Shown here in pieces: positions 1 to 7,054 of a DNA stretch of 21,592 nucleotides. Source of the DNA: CAZMHN01 sp964566145. GTDB taxonomy: Bacteria; Patescibacteriota; Patescibacteriia; Veblenbacterales; UBA10138. The stretch's first letter is position 1. Each line of letters opens with the position of its first letter. Under the pieces are notes generated by a model that saw nothing but the letters and a program-made list of their open reading frames with translations, did not search any database and was not told the DNA's origin. Where the stretch lies: positions 1 to 21,592 of the forward strand of contig CAZMHN010000014.1 in assembly GCA_964566145.1 (NCBI GenBank). Direction: 5' to 3'. Made by a program: the position numbers and the translations under genes.

Positions 1-55
1 AACCGGCGACCTACTCCTTACCATGGAGTTGCTCTACCAGCTGAGCTACAACGGC
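1..55 (-). tRNA. tRNA-Thr (anticodon GGT), 3' part cut by window edge
   Basis: Read on the minus strand from 55, the bases fold as a tRNA: 7-nt acceptor 5' arm GCCGTTG, a D-arm (GCTC...GAGC), a 5-bp anticodon stem ACTCC/GGAGT and a 7-nt loop ATGGTAA giving anticodon GGT (Thr). The variable region and the first T-arm bases (GCCGGTT) follow, and then the window ends. The 3' acceptor half is outside the window. It lies only 15 nt after the stop of the TPR gene on the same strand, so it is probably cotranscribed with the operon or driven from inside that gene. Confidence 0.93.
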
Positions 56-70
56 ACGTTGCAAACCCCG

Positions 71-1015
71 CTACCGCTTGGGAAGTCCGAACGTTTCTGA
101 ACGAGCATGCGAACGACGGGCCTTTCGGGGTTTCAGTTTCTCCCTGAGCTTGCGTATCTCTCCCGCAAGCGTAGCTATCTTCTGATTCTCGGGATTTGCC
201 TCGCGAAGCTGGTCTAAGGCACCCTGGGCGTCGTCTGGACGCCCACTCAGTATACTGAGTTCCACAAAAAGGTCAAGTATCTTGGGGTTATTCGGCTCTA
301 TCTTCCTGGCCTCATTGAGCTGGACCAGAGCTTCGTTCAATTGTCCAAGTTCACGCAAGATGCGCACCAGCTCCAAGCGGGGCTGTACCGCGGTCGTAAT
401 GGCCAGGGATTTGAGGTATGCCCCCTTGGCCTCTTCCAGCTTGCCCTGCCCCTGGGCCACGCGTGCCAAACCCAAGGTTGAAGTCACTTCGCCGCCGCGT
501 TCGGCCAGGTATTCGAACACCTCGCGGGCCGCCTCGTAATCCCTGTTCTCCAAGTACACCTCGCCCAGACCCTGATACGCCTCGATGTTGTGCGGGTCTA
601 GCTCAATGGCTTTTAGGTACGCCTCCTCGGCCTCGGCCATATCCTCCTGTTCCAGCGCCTCATGTGCCAGGGCCAGGTGCTCGGCCGTGGTGCGCTTGGG
701 AGATGTGCGCTCCTTGAGCTCCCCGGCCAGCCGTTCTTCCAGCGTCCTTTCCTCATGTTCGGCTTCTGCCTGAGGCGATGAGTGTACGCGCCTCCATACA
801 GCCGCCGCTACCTCGGAGGTGGCGCGGCCAAGCTGGCCGAACTTCCGCTTCAGCCGGGCTTCGGACAGCTTATGCTTCACCACCTGCTGTCCCAGGCGCT
901 TCAACTGCATGGGATCCGTAACGCGGAGTATGGGCGCCTTCTTCACAAGCAGGATGCCAAGACCGGCCACCCCTATGCCAAGCAGCCCGAACAGTATGAA
1001 ATCAAGCACTGTCAT
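71..1015 (-). CDS. Membrane-anchored TPR-repeat protein
   Basis: 314 aa. Residues 5-24 form one hydrophobic segment (N-terminal anchor), followed by a basic, charged linker to about residue 110. From about residue 113 to 285 there are roughly five tetratricopeptide repeats, with typical patterns such as A-EAYLKAIELDP-N-EAY-GLGEVYLE. The C-terminus is strongly basic. TPR domains are protein-binding scaffolds; the partner cannot be told from sequence, and the long helical domain probably faces the cytoplasm. It is the last protein gene of the minus-strand operon, 10 nt after the aldolase stop. No strong SD is seen. The TPR call is firm; a specific role is unknown. Confidence 0.88.
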   Translation of the reverse strand: MTVLDFILFGLLGIGVAGLGILLVKKAPILRVTDPMQLKRLGQQVVKHKLSEARLKRKFGQLGRATSEVAAAVWRRVHSSPQAEAEHEERTLEERLAGELKERTSPKRTTAEHLALAHEALEQEDMAEAEEAYLKAIELDPHNIEAYQGLGEVYLENRDYEAAREVFEYLAERGGEVTSTLGLARVAQGQGKLEEAKGAYLKSLAITTAVQPRLELVRILRELGQLNEALVQLNEARKIEPNNPKILDLFVELSILSGRPDDAQGALDQLREANPENQKIATLAGEIRKLREKLKPRKARRSHARSETFGLPKR

Positions 1016-1025
1016 ATCGCACCGA

Positions 1026-1871
1026 CTAGCGAGATATGCTCTTGAGCTTGCGAAATGCGGATTCTTCCACGGCGGAAACGGCCGGTGCCAGCACCACCCT
1101 GGGGTCGAAGTGTTTGGAATTGCGCACGACCGACGATTTGAGTCCGCCCAGGAACGCGGCGCGGAGTTCGGTGTCTATGTTCATAATCGCCACGCCGAGT
1201 TTGGCCGCCCGCTTCACGTGGGCGGCGGGCACGCCCGAGGCGCCGTGGAGCACCAGGGGCACCGGCGTGGCACGGTGGATGGCCTTGAGGCGTTCGAAAT
1301 CTATATGGGGCAACTTCTGTATCATTTTCATGGGGCCATGCAGCGTACCCACCGACACGCCCAGCGTATCCACTCCGGTGCGCTTCACGAAATCCGCCGC
1401 CTGCTTTGGATCGGTCATTAAATCTTTCGCCACCCGAAGCCTTCTGCCTTTGGCCGCCTCAAGCGAACCGACCTCGCCCTGCACAAACACGCCGCGCCGG
1501 TGCGCGTACCGCACCACGCGTTTTGTAATCCGTACGTTCTCGCGATAAGGCAAGCCTGACCCGTCGAACATGACGGAACTGAACCCGGCGTCCGCGGCCC
1601 GCTTACACACTTCATAAGTGTGCCCATGGTCCAGATGAAGCGCCATGGGCACCCGGACTCCCCGGCATGCCTCGCTGCATACCTTCACCACCATATCGAG
1701 TCCCAGGTATTCAATGGTCTTTTCGCTTATCTCCAAAAGCACCGCGCTCCTTGCGCGCTGGGCCGCCCGCGCCACAGCCAGAGTGGTTTCGGCATTGAAG
1801 GTATTGAAAGCCACCGCCGTCCGGCGGCGCCGGCGTGCTTCCGCTATGATGCGCTTCGCGTGGACCAGCAT
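1026..1871 (-). CDS. Class II (zinc) fructose-bisphosphate aldolase family protein
   Basis: 281 aa, normal length for the GatY/KbaY/Fba class II family, which cleaves ketose-bisphosphates to DHAP plus an aldehyde. Visible motifs are the start AFNTFN, the zinc/catalytic HLDHG (D81-H82), VMFDGS (101-105), the QGEVG glutamate, a GTLHGP zinc histidine, LHGASG and the phosphate-binding MNIDTE. An AAGG-type SD lies 5 nt before the ATG, inside the 3' end of tpiA. It directly follows tpiA, whose product isomerises DHAP, which favours a glycolytic fructose-1,6-bisphosphate aldolase; tagatose-bisphosphate specificity cannot be excluded. The run RRRRR at residues 13-17 is unusual for the family. Confidence 0.92.
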   Translation of the reverse strand: MLVHAKRIIAEARRRRRTAVAFNTFNAETTLAVARAAQRARSAVLLEISEKTIEYLGLDMVVKVCSEACRGVRVPMALHLDHGHTYEVCKRAADAGFSSVMFDGSGLPYRENVRITKRVVRYAHRRGVFVQGEVGSLEAAKGRRLRVAKDLMTDPKQAADFVKRTGVDTLGVSVGTLHGPMKMIQKLPHIDFERLKAIHRATPVPLVLHGASGVPAAHVKRAAKLGVAIMNIDTELRAAFLGGLKSSVVRNSKHFDPRVVLAPAVSAVEESAFRKLKSISR

Positions 1872-1877
1872 GGGACC

Positions 1878-2654
1878 TTACAGTCTAGCTAACAGCTCCG
1901 TAAACCGCTTAGCTTCTAAACTGGCCCCGCCCACCAGCGCTCCGGACAAGGGGGCGCGTGACAGGAATCCAGCGATGTTCGTTGGGTCTACGCTTCCGCC
2001 GTAGATAATGCGCACCTGGCGGCCGACCACGGAAGCCGGGAACGTATCCACCATGGCCTGGGCTATGACGCGCGCCGTATCCTGCGCCTCCGCAGGCTCG
2101 ACCGCCTGACCGGAACCTATCACCCACACCGGTTCGTACGCCACCACGAGCTGTTGAGTGGTGGTGAGGACAGCTCCTTTCAGTCCTTCCTGCACCTGGC
2201 GCGCAATGACCACGTCCTTCTGGCCTGCCTGGCGCTGGGCAAAAGTCTCGCCTACGCACATGACCGGGATCATGTCCTTGGCCAGTACCGCCTGTACTTT
2301 CTGGCGCACCATCTCGTCAGTTTCTTTCTGGTACTGCCGGCGTTCGGAATGTCCGACTATGACGTGCGACACGCCGAGCTCCTGCAGAACTTCAGTGGAA
2401 ACTTCGCCGGTGAAAGGACCGGCCGGCTTCCAGAACACGTCTTGCGCCCCCACCAGGATGCCGCTCCGTTTCACCGCCTCAGCCACGGCCGCGAGCGCCG
2501 GGAAAGTTGGCATCAGCACAAGGTCAAGCCGTTCCTGCAGCTTCCGCTTCTTGTACGCTGACGCAAGCGCCTTGGCAAGCTTCACGCTGTCGCGCACCGA
2601 AAGGTTCATCTTCCAGTTCGCGAGTATCAGCGGCTTGATTTGGATGCGTGACAT
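1878..2654 (-). CDS. tpiA: Triosephosphate isomerase
   Basis: 258 aa, the usual TIM length. It interconverts dihydroxyacetone phosphate and glyceraldehyde-3-phosphate. All catalytic signatures are present: ANWKMN near the N-terminus (substrate lysine), VGHSERR (electrophilic histidine), the AYEPVWVIGSG active-site glutamate with the start of the flexible loop, and the phosphate-binding GGSVDP and LVGGASL. It sits between scpB and the aldolase gene, with 6 nt to the latter. The ATG at 2654 gives a 10-residue lead before the first beta strand, as in many TIMs; no SD is visible ahead of it. Cytosolic, glycolysis/gluconeogenesis. Confidence 0.97.
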   Translation of the reverse strand: MSRIQIKPLILANWKMNLSVRDSVKLAKALASAYKKRKLQERLDLVLMPTFPALAAVAEAVKRSGILVGAQDVFWKPAGPFTGEVSTEVLQELGVSHVIVGHSERRQYQKETDEMVRQKVQAVLAKDMIPVMCVGETFAQRQAGQKDVVIARQVQEGLKGAVLTTTQQLVVAYEPVWVIGSGQAVEPAEAQDTARVIAQAMVDTFPASVVGRQVRIIYGGSVDPTNIAGFLSRAPLSGALVGGASLEAKRFTELLARL

Positions 2655-2694
2655 ATGGTTATAGGATAGCGCTTCCTTGGGCCACGGGCCAGGC

Positions 2695-3261
2695 TTACGC
2701 GGCCTTGGCTTCGGTCTCGTGCGCCAACACCCGCGTCAGATTCTCGTCAGTGGAGAGCGCCTGGTACTCGGGCAGTTCCTCCACCGAAGACAGCCCCAGG
2801 TGCCTGAGAAGCTCAACCGTCACTTGGTACTTCGTGATTGGCCCCTCCCCAACCTCCTGCACCAGCCCGCGTATCATAAGGTTCCGCAGAATGAGGCTGC
2901 AGTTCACGCCTCGCACTTGTTCGAGTTCGGATTTCATCAAAGGCCCCCGATACGACAGCACTGACAACGCCTCAAGCTGGGGCTTGGTCAGTTCGCCGTA
3001 TTCCTCGCGCTTCACAAACTCCTGAACAAGCTCGGTAAGGTCGGGGTGCGTGGCCAGCGCGGCCTCACCTTGGTTCACGATGAGCTGGAACCCGCGGCCG
3101 CCTGATTCGTAATCCGCCTGCAGTTCTTTCAGGGCCGCTTGCACTTCACTTGCGGATGCGGCGGTAACTTCGGCCAGCTTCTTCAAGGTCAGGGGCTTGC
3201 CGGCGGCGAACAGTATGGCTTCGAGCTTGGCGGAAAGGGAAATGTGGTTTGGGGTTGGCAT
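2695..3261 (-). CDS. scpB: Segregation and condensation protein B
   Basis: 188 aa, the usual ScpB length. ScpB pairs with ScpA and SMC to form the bacterial condensin that organises and segregates the chromosome. Family features are the opening KLEAILFAAGKPLTLKKLAEV, a first winged-helix domain, then TKPQLEALSVLSYRGPLMKSELEQVRGVN (second winged-helix, conserved in ScpB), and the closing ITKYQVT-ELLRHLGL. It follows scpA by 13 nt, the classical order. No SD precedes the ATG (an AT-rich TTTTAGTTTTACC), so initiation may be SD-independent. Confidence 0.96.
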   Translation of the reverse strand: MPTPNHISLSAKLEAILFAAGKPLTLKKLAEVTAASASEVQAALKELQADYESGGRGFQLIVNQGEAALATHPDLTELVQEFVKREEYGELTKPQLEALSVLSYRGPLMKSELEQVRGVNCSLILRNLMIRGLVQEVGEGPITKYQVTVELLRHLGLSSVEELPEYQALSTDENLTRVLAHETEAKAA

Positions 3262-3274
3262 GGTAAAACTAAAA

Positions 3275-3976
3275 TTACGGCGCGCGCTCTATGGATATGT
3301 CCTGGAACAGAGCCGACTGCTGGGCGATGAGCTGTCGCTGTTTCACGAGTTCGAGGAGCGCCAGGAAAGAAACAATGACCTCGGTCTTGTCCTTGGCCTC
3401 AGCCACGAACGTATGCCAGTTTAGATGCGCTTTCTTCAGGATGAGCGCCTTCAGGGTGGTTATTTTCTCGCTTATGGACATGGCGCGCCTGAGAGTAACC
3501 TCCGGGAGCTTCACGATGGGCTCCAGTATCTTGAGCACCCGCTTCATGGCCTCGGCCGCGGCCTCTTGTGTCAGCGACGGCGGAGGCGCCGGGGCCGCCT
3601 CGAGCTTCTGTATCAAAGGCTTGGGGCGTATCCAGGCCACGTGGCCTTGGCGCCACAGCCTGTCAATGGTTTTCCCGGCGGCCACGAACGCCTGGTACAG
3701 TTTGAGCTGGCGCTCAAGCTCCATGGCTTCCTCCTCGCCTCCGAGGTTCAAGCTCGGCAGGAGCAAACGCGACTTGATGAGTAGCAGCTTGGCCGCCACC
3801 ACCAAAAAGTCCGCCACCTCGTCAGGGTTCATTTCCTCGGCCTGTTCCAAATACAAAAGGTACTGGTCGGTCACCTGGGCCAAAGAGACCTCGGATATAT
3901 CCAACTCCTCCTGCTCTATGAGCTGGAGCAGGAGGTCCAAGGGCCCCTGGAACTTCTCAAGCTTGATCTCGTACAT
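3275..3976 (-). CDS. scpA: Segregation and condensation protein A (kleisin)
   Basis: 233 aa. This is the kleisin subunit that bridges the SMC heads in bacterial condensin. The N-terminus MYEIKLEKFQGPLDLLLQLIE and the following ITKEVSL-type helix region (LDISEVSLAQVTDQYLLYL) are hallmark ScpA sequence. DFLVVAAKLLLIKSRLLLP follows at about residues 57-75, and a C-terminal winged-helix (VIVSFLALLELVKQRQLIAQQ) binds the SMC head. An AAGGA SD lies 4 nt before the ATG. It is upstream of scpB in the same operon; smc itself is not in the window. Confidence 0.96.
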   Translation of the reverse strand: MYEIKLEKFQGPLDLLLQLIEQEELDISEVSLAQVTDQYLLYLEQAEEMNPDEVADFLVVAAKLLLIKSRLLLPSLNLGGEEEAMELERQLKLYQAFVAAGKTIDRLWRQGHVAWIRPKPLIQKLEAAPAPPPSLTQEAAAEAMKRVLKILEPIVKLPEVTLRRAMSISEKITTLKALILKKAHLNWHTFVAEAKDKTEVIVSFLALLELVKQRQLIAQQSALFQDISIERAP

Positions 3977-3993
3977 GAATCCTTGAACCCGCT

Positions 3994-4470
3994 CTAGCGC
4001 TTGGCTTTCTTGGCGAACGTTGCCAGCTTCCCCTCCACGACTTTTAGGAAATCCTTGCTCTTCACGTACACCGACTCGTTGAAACTGCCTGCCTGAGCCA
4101 CCACCTTCTGGGCGCGTGCCACCGCCCTGTCCACGTACACCGGCACCTTCATCATGGGGCCGTGGAACGCCGACAATGTGCCAGCCTTCACCTTGAACAG
4201 CTTTACCATGGTGTTTTCCCTGTCGATATCCACGCTCTTTGCTCCCAACACCTTCTTCAACAGCTTGAAATCCACCTGGTGCGAAGCCGGCACCACCACA
4301 ATGGCGTGGCCCTTGTCCACCTTCACGGCAATGGTCTTGGCCACTTCCGTAAGCTTCTTGCCCAGGGTTTGCGCCAGGTCATACGCCGTGTACACCGTAC
4401 GGTGGGACAGCACCTCGTGCTTGATTTTGTTCTTCTTCAGAAAGTTCGAGATTTTGGCAGGGATTTTCAT
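3994..4470 (-). CDS. YbaK/ProX-like aminoacyl-tRNA deacylase
   Basis: 158 aa, matching single-domain YbaK/EbsC-type trans-editing proteins, which hydrolyse mischarged tRNAs (Cys- or Ala-tRNAPro in studied members). Visible are the N-terminal helix region followed by HEVLSHRTVYTAYDLAQTLG, the conserved lysine region VAKTIAVKVDKG, a VVVPASHQVDFKLLKKVLG core and the later GPMM-VPVYVD strand. The substrate cannot be assigned. It is cotranscribed with asnS, aspS and a GNAT gene and lies 17 nt before scpA, so it belongs to a translation-fidelity group in this operon. No SD is seen before the ATG. Confidence 0.85.
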   Translation of the reverse strand: MKIPAKISNFLKKNKIKHEVLSHRTVYTAYDLAQTLGKKLTEVAKTIAVKVDKGHAIVVVPASHQVDFKLLKKVLGAKSVDIDRENTMVKLFKVKAGTLSAFHGPMMKVPVYVDRAVARAQKVVAQAGSFNESVYVKSKDFLKVVEGKLATFAKKAKR

Positions 4471-4509
4471 ACTGGTGGAGAGTTAAAGGTAAAAATGCGA
4501 CAGGTCAGG

Positions 4510-4782
4510 CTACGTTCCCGAACCTGCCAGCCAATCTAACACCGGCACGTTGAACGACTGCAAGAGGATAAAGAACAGCACGATGAGCGCTCCGAACAGG
4601 ATTATCTTGAAAATAAGGCTCGTGACCACTTTTAGTATGAATGCCAGAATGACTGCCGCGCCCAAGCCGATGGTCCAGGCCGGCAAGCTGCGCTGCAGGT
4701 CCGACACGTACTCAGGCGGCATCTTGGACACCACGAACTCGCCAAACCACGTTAGCCAGCGAAAAATCTGTTCTGTGTTCAT
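4510..4782 (-). CDS. Small two-pass membrane protein, function unknown
   Basis: 90 aa. The N-terminal 35 residues are amphipathic and contain several Trp/Phe. Two hydrophobic segments follow at about residues 36-55 and 57-74, separated by only K/T/S residues, so the protein is probably a short membrane hairpin; the last 12 residues are polar. I do not recognise a family. It begins 5 nt after the winged-helix gene ends and precedes the deacylase gene, all on the same strand. The continuous hydrophobic pattern and operon position make it a likely real gene. Confidence 0.75.
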   Translation of the reverse strand: MNTEQIFRWLTWFGEFVVSKMPPEYVSDLQRSLPAWTIGLGAAVILAFILKVVTSLIFKIILFGALIVLFFILLQSFNVPVLDWLAGSGT

Positions 4783-4787
4783 ACGCG

Positions 4788-5102
4788 TTACGAGTTACGC
4801 TTTGAAAGCCTGAACGGCAGAACCTGCTGTTCGCCCAATAGCTTTCTGGTCACCTTGCGCCCGGCGGGCGTCAGCTTCACCTCTTTAATGTACCACTTCT
4901 GGGGCGTGCGCACGCCGTATCCGGTCATAAGCCCGCGGTCTATGAGGGCTTCAAGGCTTTTGGTGATTATGTTCACCATGTCATCGGCCTTGGGCCTTTT
5001 CTTGGTTTCGTAAAACCTGGCAAAGCCCCCGCGGGCGACCGCTTTGGGCGGCGTCAGGTAACAGCTCCTCAGAATATACTTTTGCAAAGGCGATAGGCGC
5101 AT
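4788..5102 (-). CDS. Small winged-helix-like protein (conserved hypothetical)
   Basis: 104 aa. It begins LSPLQKYILRSCY, has a central ITKSLEALIDRGLMTGYG stretch that looks like a recognition helix plus wing, then the conserved-looking VRTPQKWYIKEVKLTPAGRKVTRKLLGEQQ. This is the layout of a winged-helix DNA- or RNA-binding domain, and it resembles a small family I associate with Patescibacteria; no characterised member is known to me. It starts 2 nt after the GNAT gene stops and lies inside the asnS-aspS operon. Nucleic-acid binding is inferred from fold features only. Confidence 0.75.
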   Translation of the reverse strand: MRLSPLQKYILRSCYLTPPKAVARGGFARFYETKKRPKADDMVNIITKSLEALIDRGLMTGYGVRTPQKWYIKEVKLTPAGRKVTRKLLGEQQVLPFRLSKRNS

Positions 5103-5104
5103 AC

Positions 5105-5656
5105 CTATAGGTATCCTTTACGCTTGGCCAGTGCCAGCCAATCTTTTTTCAGTACCGCCAGCATCCAATCGTCAATATACCTGCCGTGCACGAACACGTT
5201 TTGTCTCAAAAAGCCTTCCACTTTGTAGCCGCACTTCTGGTTGTAGCGGCGACTGCGCAGGTTCGAAGCAAAGGCGTGGCTTTCCACGCGGTTCAGTTTG
5301 AGCTTCAGGAAAGCGAACTTCAGAAGCGCCATTTTGGCGTCGCTCCCGTACCCCTTGCCCCAATACTTGGGGAGCGCGATGAAAGCGCCGGTCAAAGCCT
5401 TGCGATTCACCTTGTCTATCTGCTGAATGCTCATGGTGCCGATGGGCTCCTTGGTATCTTTGCGTTCGATGACGAAGTAGTGCGCCGTCTTACTGTGCAT
5501 CGCCTTCTTGAGCCAGGCTCGCTCCTGCGCCAGAGTCTTAGGCGGGACGGTTGTGAGGTAACGATTGATGCGCGGATCGCCTATCCACTTGAACAGCATG
5601 CCCGCTTCGCTCATGCGCATCGGCCGCAGTATGGTTTTCTTGCCGCGCAGGACCAT
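5105..5656 (-). CDS. GNAT N-acetyltransferase, RimJ/RimL-like
   Basis: 183 aa, typical RimJ/RimL/SpeG-like length. These acetyl-CoA enzymes acetylate ribosomal protein N-termini or small amines. Features are the opening LRGKKTILRPM, a conserved W-x-ND-like WIGDPRINRYL, the beta-strand IGTMSIQQID, the acyl-CoA binding loop PKYWGKGYGSDA (Q/R-x-x-G-x-G/A type) and the family-typical NRVESHAFASNLRSRRYNQKCGYKVEG followed by a Y/F-DDW-style end. It follows aspS with 3 nt between stop and start. The substrate is not predictable; the neighbours (two tRNA synthetases, a deacylase) make a translation-related target attractive but unproven. Confidence 0.9.
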   Translation of the reverse strand: MVLRGKKTILRPMRMSEAGMLFKWIGDPRINRYLTTVPPKTLAQERAWLKKAMHSKTAHYFVIERKDTKEPIGTMSIQQIDKVNRKALTGAFIALPKYWGKGYGSDAKMALLKFAFLKLKLNRVESHAFASNLRSRRYNQKCGYKVEGFLRQNVFVHGRYIDDWMLAVLKKDWLALAKRKGYL

Positions 5657-5659
5657 AAC

Positions 5660-7051
5660 TTACTTCACACTTATACCCAATTCCTTGAGCTGTTCCTTGG
5701 AAACCTCGTCCGGCGCGCCCATCATAAGGTCTTTGGCGTCCGCAGTCTTGGCGAACGTGATGACCTCGCGTATGTTCGGCTCGTTCGCCAGTATCATGAG
5801 CAGGCGGTCCAGCCCCCAGGCAATGCCGCCATGCGGGGGTACGCCAAACGAGAACGCCTCAAGCATGTGACCGAAATTGGCCTGAATGCGTTCAGTCTCA
5901 TAACCCATTATCTCCAGCACCGCGCGCAAAGCCTCCGGCCTATGATTGCGGATGCTGCCGCCGCCTATTTCCCAGCCGTTCAGCGCCACGTCGTACTGGC
6001 TCGTGATGATGCCGGGTATGTTCCGCTTCGCCAGCAGGTCTTCCATGAATTCCGGCTTCGGGGCCGAGAACGGATTGTGGGTAAAGGTCCACCCGCCCTC
6101 CTCCGTCTTTTCAAAGAACGGGAAATCAGTTATCCAGCAGAACGCCAGCAGGTTCGGGTCTGCTTTATCCTCCCGTAGGTCTGGCCTGTCCGTGCCGTAC
6201 TTCGCAACCGCTTCCTGGTACGTGAGCCTGGGAAACGGCAGTTGCTGTATTCGCTTCTCCGGCGTGAGCTTGGTCACGATTTCCACAAGCAGTTTCTCGT
6301 TCAAAGCCATCACGTCTTCGCGCTCCACGAACGACATTTCCAGGTCGAGCTGGGTGAACTCGGGCTGCCTGTCGCCGCGCGTGTCCTCGTCCCTAAAGCA
6401 CCGCGCGATCTGGAAGTACCTCTCCACCCCGGCCACCATAAGCAACTGCTTGTACTGCTGAGGCGCTTGGGGCAAAGCGTAGAACTTGCCGCGGTACAGC
6501 CTGGAAGGCACCAGGTAGTCGCGCGCGCCCTCGGGCGTGCTCTTGCCCAGGATGGGCGTTTCCACCTCGCGGAACCCCTGCTCGGAAAGGAAGTTGCGGA
6601 TGAAACGGTTCACCTCATGTCGCAGGGTAAGGTTCTTTTGCATGCGCTCGTGCCGCAAATCCAGGTAACGATACTTCAAACGCAGCTCTTCCACGGCTTG
6701 CCTGTCCTCGTTCTCTATTTCAAAGGGCGGGGTCTTGGCCTCGCTCAAAATCTCCAATCTTTCCGCGAGCACCTCTACCTTGCCGCTCGCCAGCTTCTCG
6801 TTCTCGCTCCCGGCTTTCCTGGCCTGTACCTTGCCGGTGACGGCCACCACGTACTCCGGACGGATGGCTTTGGCTGCTTCGACAACGCCCGCCTCCGCCG
6901 AGGGCGGAATGACGATTTGCATGAGCCCGCTCATGTCGCGCAAATCAAAGAACACCATCTTGCCCAGGTTGCGCCTCACATGCACCCAACCCTTGAGTAT
7001 CACCTCCTCACCCACCCTGCCGACTGCCTCGCTGATGAAAATCCTGTTCAT
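5660..7051 (-). CDS. aspS: Aspartyl-tRNA synthetase, compact form without GAD insertion
   Basis: 463 aa; bacterial AspRS is usually about 580-600. It charges tRNA-Asp with aspartate. An N-terminal OB-fold anticodon-binding domain (residues 17-75, GWVHVRRNLG, FFDLRD) is followed by the class II catalytic domain: motif 1 around ETPILGKSTPEGARDYL, motif 2 FQIARCFRDED (214-223) and motif 3 GIAWGLDRLL (409-418). Sequence style is bacterial (YGTDRPDLR, NGWEIGGGSIRNH, FGVPPHGG). The GAD domain normally inserted between DRPDLR and the TDFP strand is absent: residue 293 leads into WITDFPFFE at 306 after about 12 residues. The start lies 3 nt after asnS. Confidence 0.95.
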   Translation of the reverse strand: MNRIFISEAVGRVGEEVILKGWVHVRRNLGKMVFFDLRDMSGLMQIVIPPSAEAGVVEAAKAIRPEYVVAVTGKVQARKAGSENEKLASGKVEVLAERLEILSEAKTPPFEIENEDRQAVEELRLKYRYLDLRHERMQKNLTLRHEVNRFIRNFLSEQGFREVETPILGKSTPEGARDYLVPSRLYRGKFYALPQAPQQYKQLLMVAGVERYFQIARCFRDEDTRGDRQPEFTQLDLEMSFVEREDVMALNEKLLVEIVTKLTPEKRIQQLPFPRLTYQEAVAKYGTDRPDLREDKADPNLLAFCWITDFPFFEKTEEGGWTFTHNPFSAPKPEFMEDLLAKRNIPGIITSQYDVALNGWEIGGGSIRNHRPEALRAVLEIMGYETERIQANFGHMLEAFSFGVPPHGGIAWGLDRLLMILANEPNIREVITFAKTADAKDLMMGAPDEVSKEQLKELGISVK

Positions 7052-7054
7052 AGT

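Noticed and set aside
5186..6178. 330-aa plus-strand ORF opposite the GNAT and aspS genes
   Set aside because: It spans two well-identified minus-strand genes and has no recognisable motif; GC-rich DNA commonly opens such frames.
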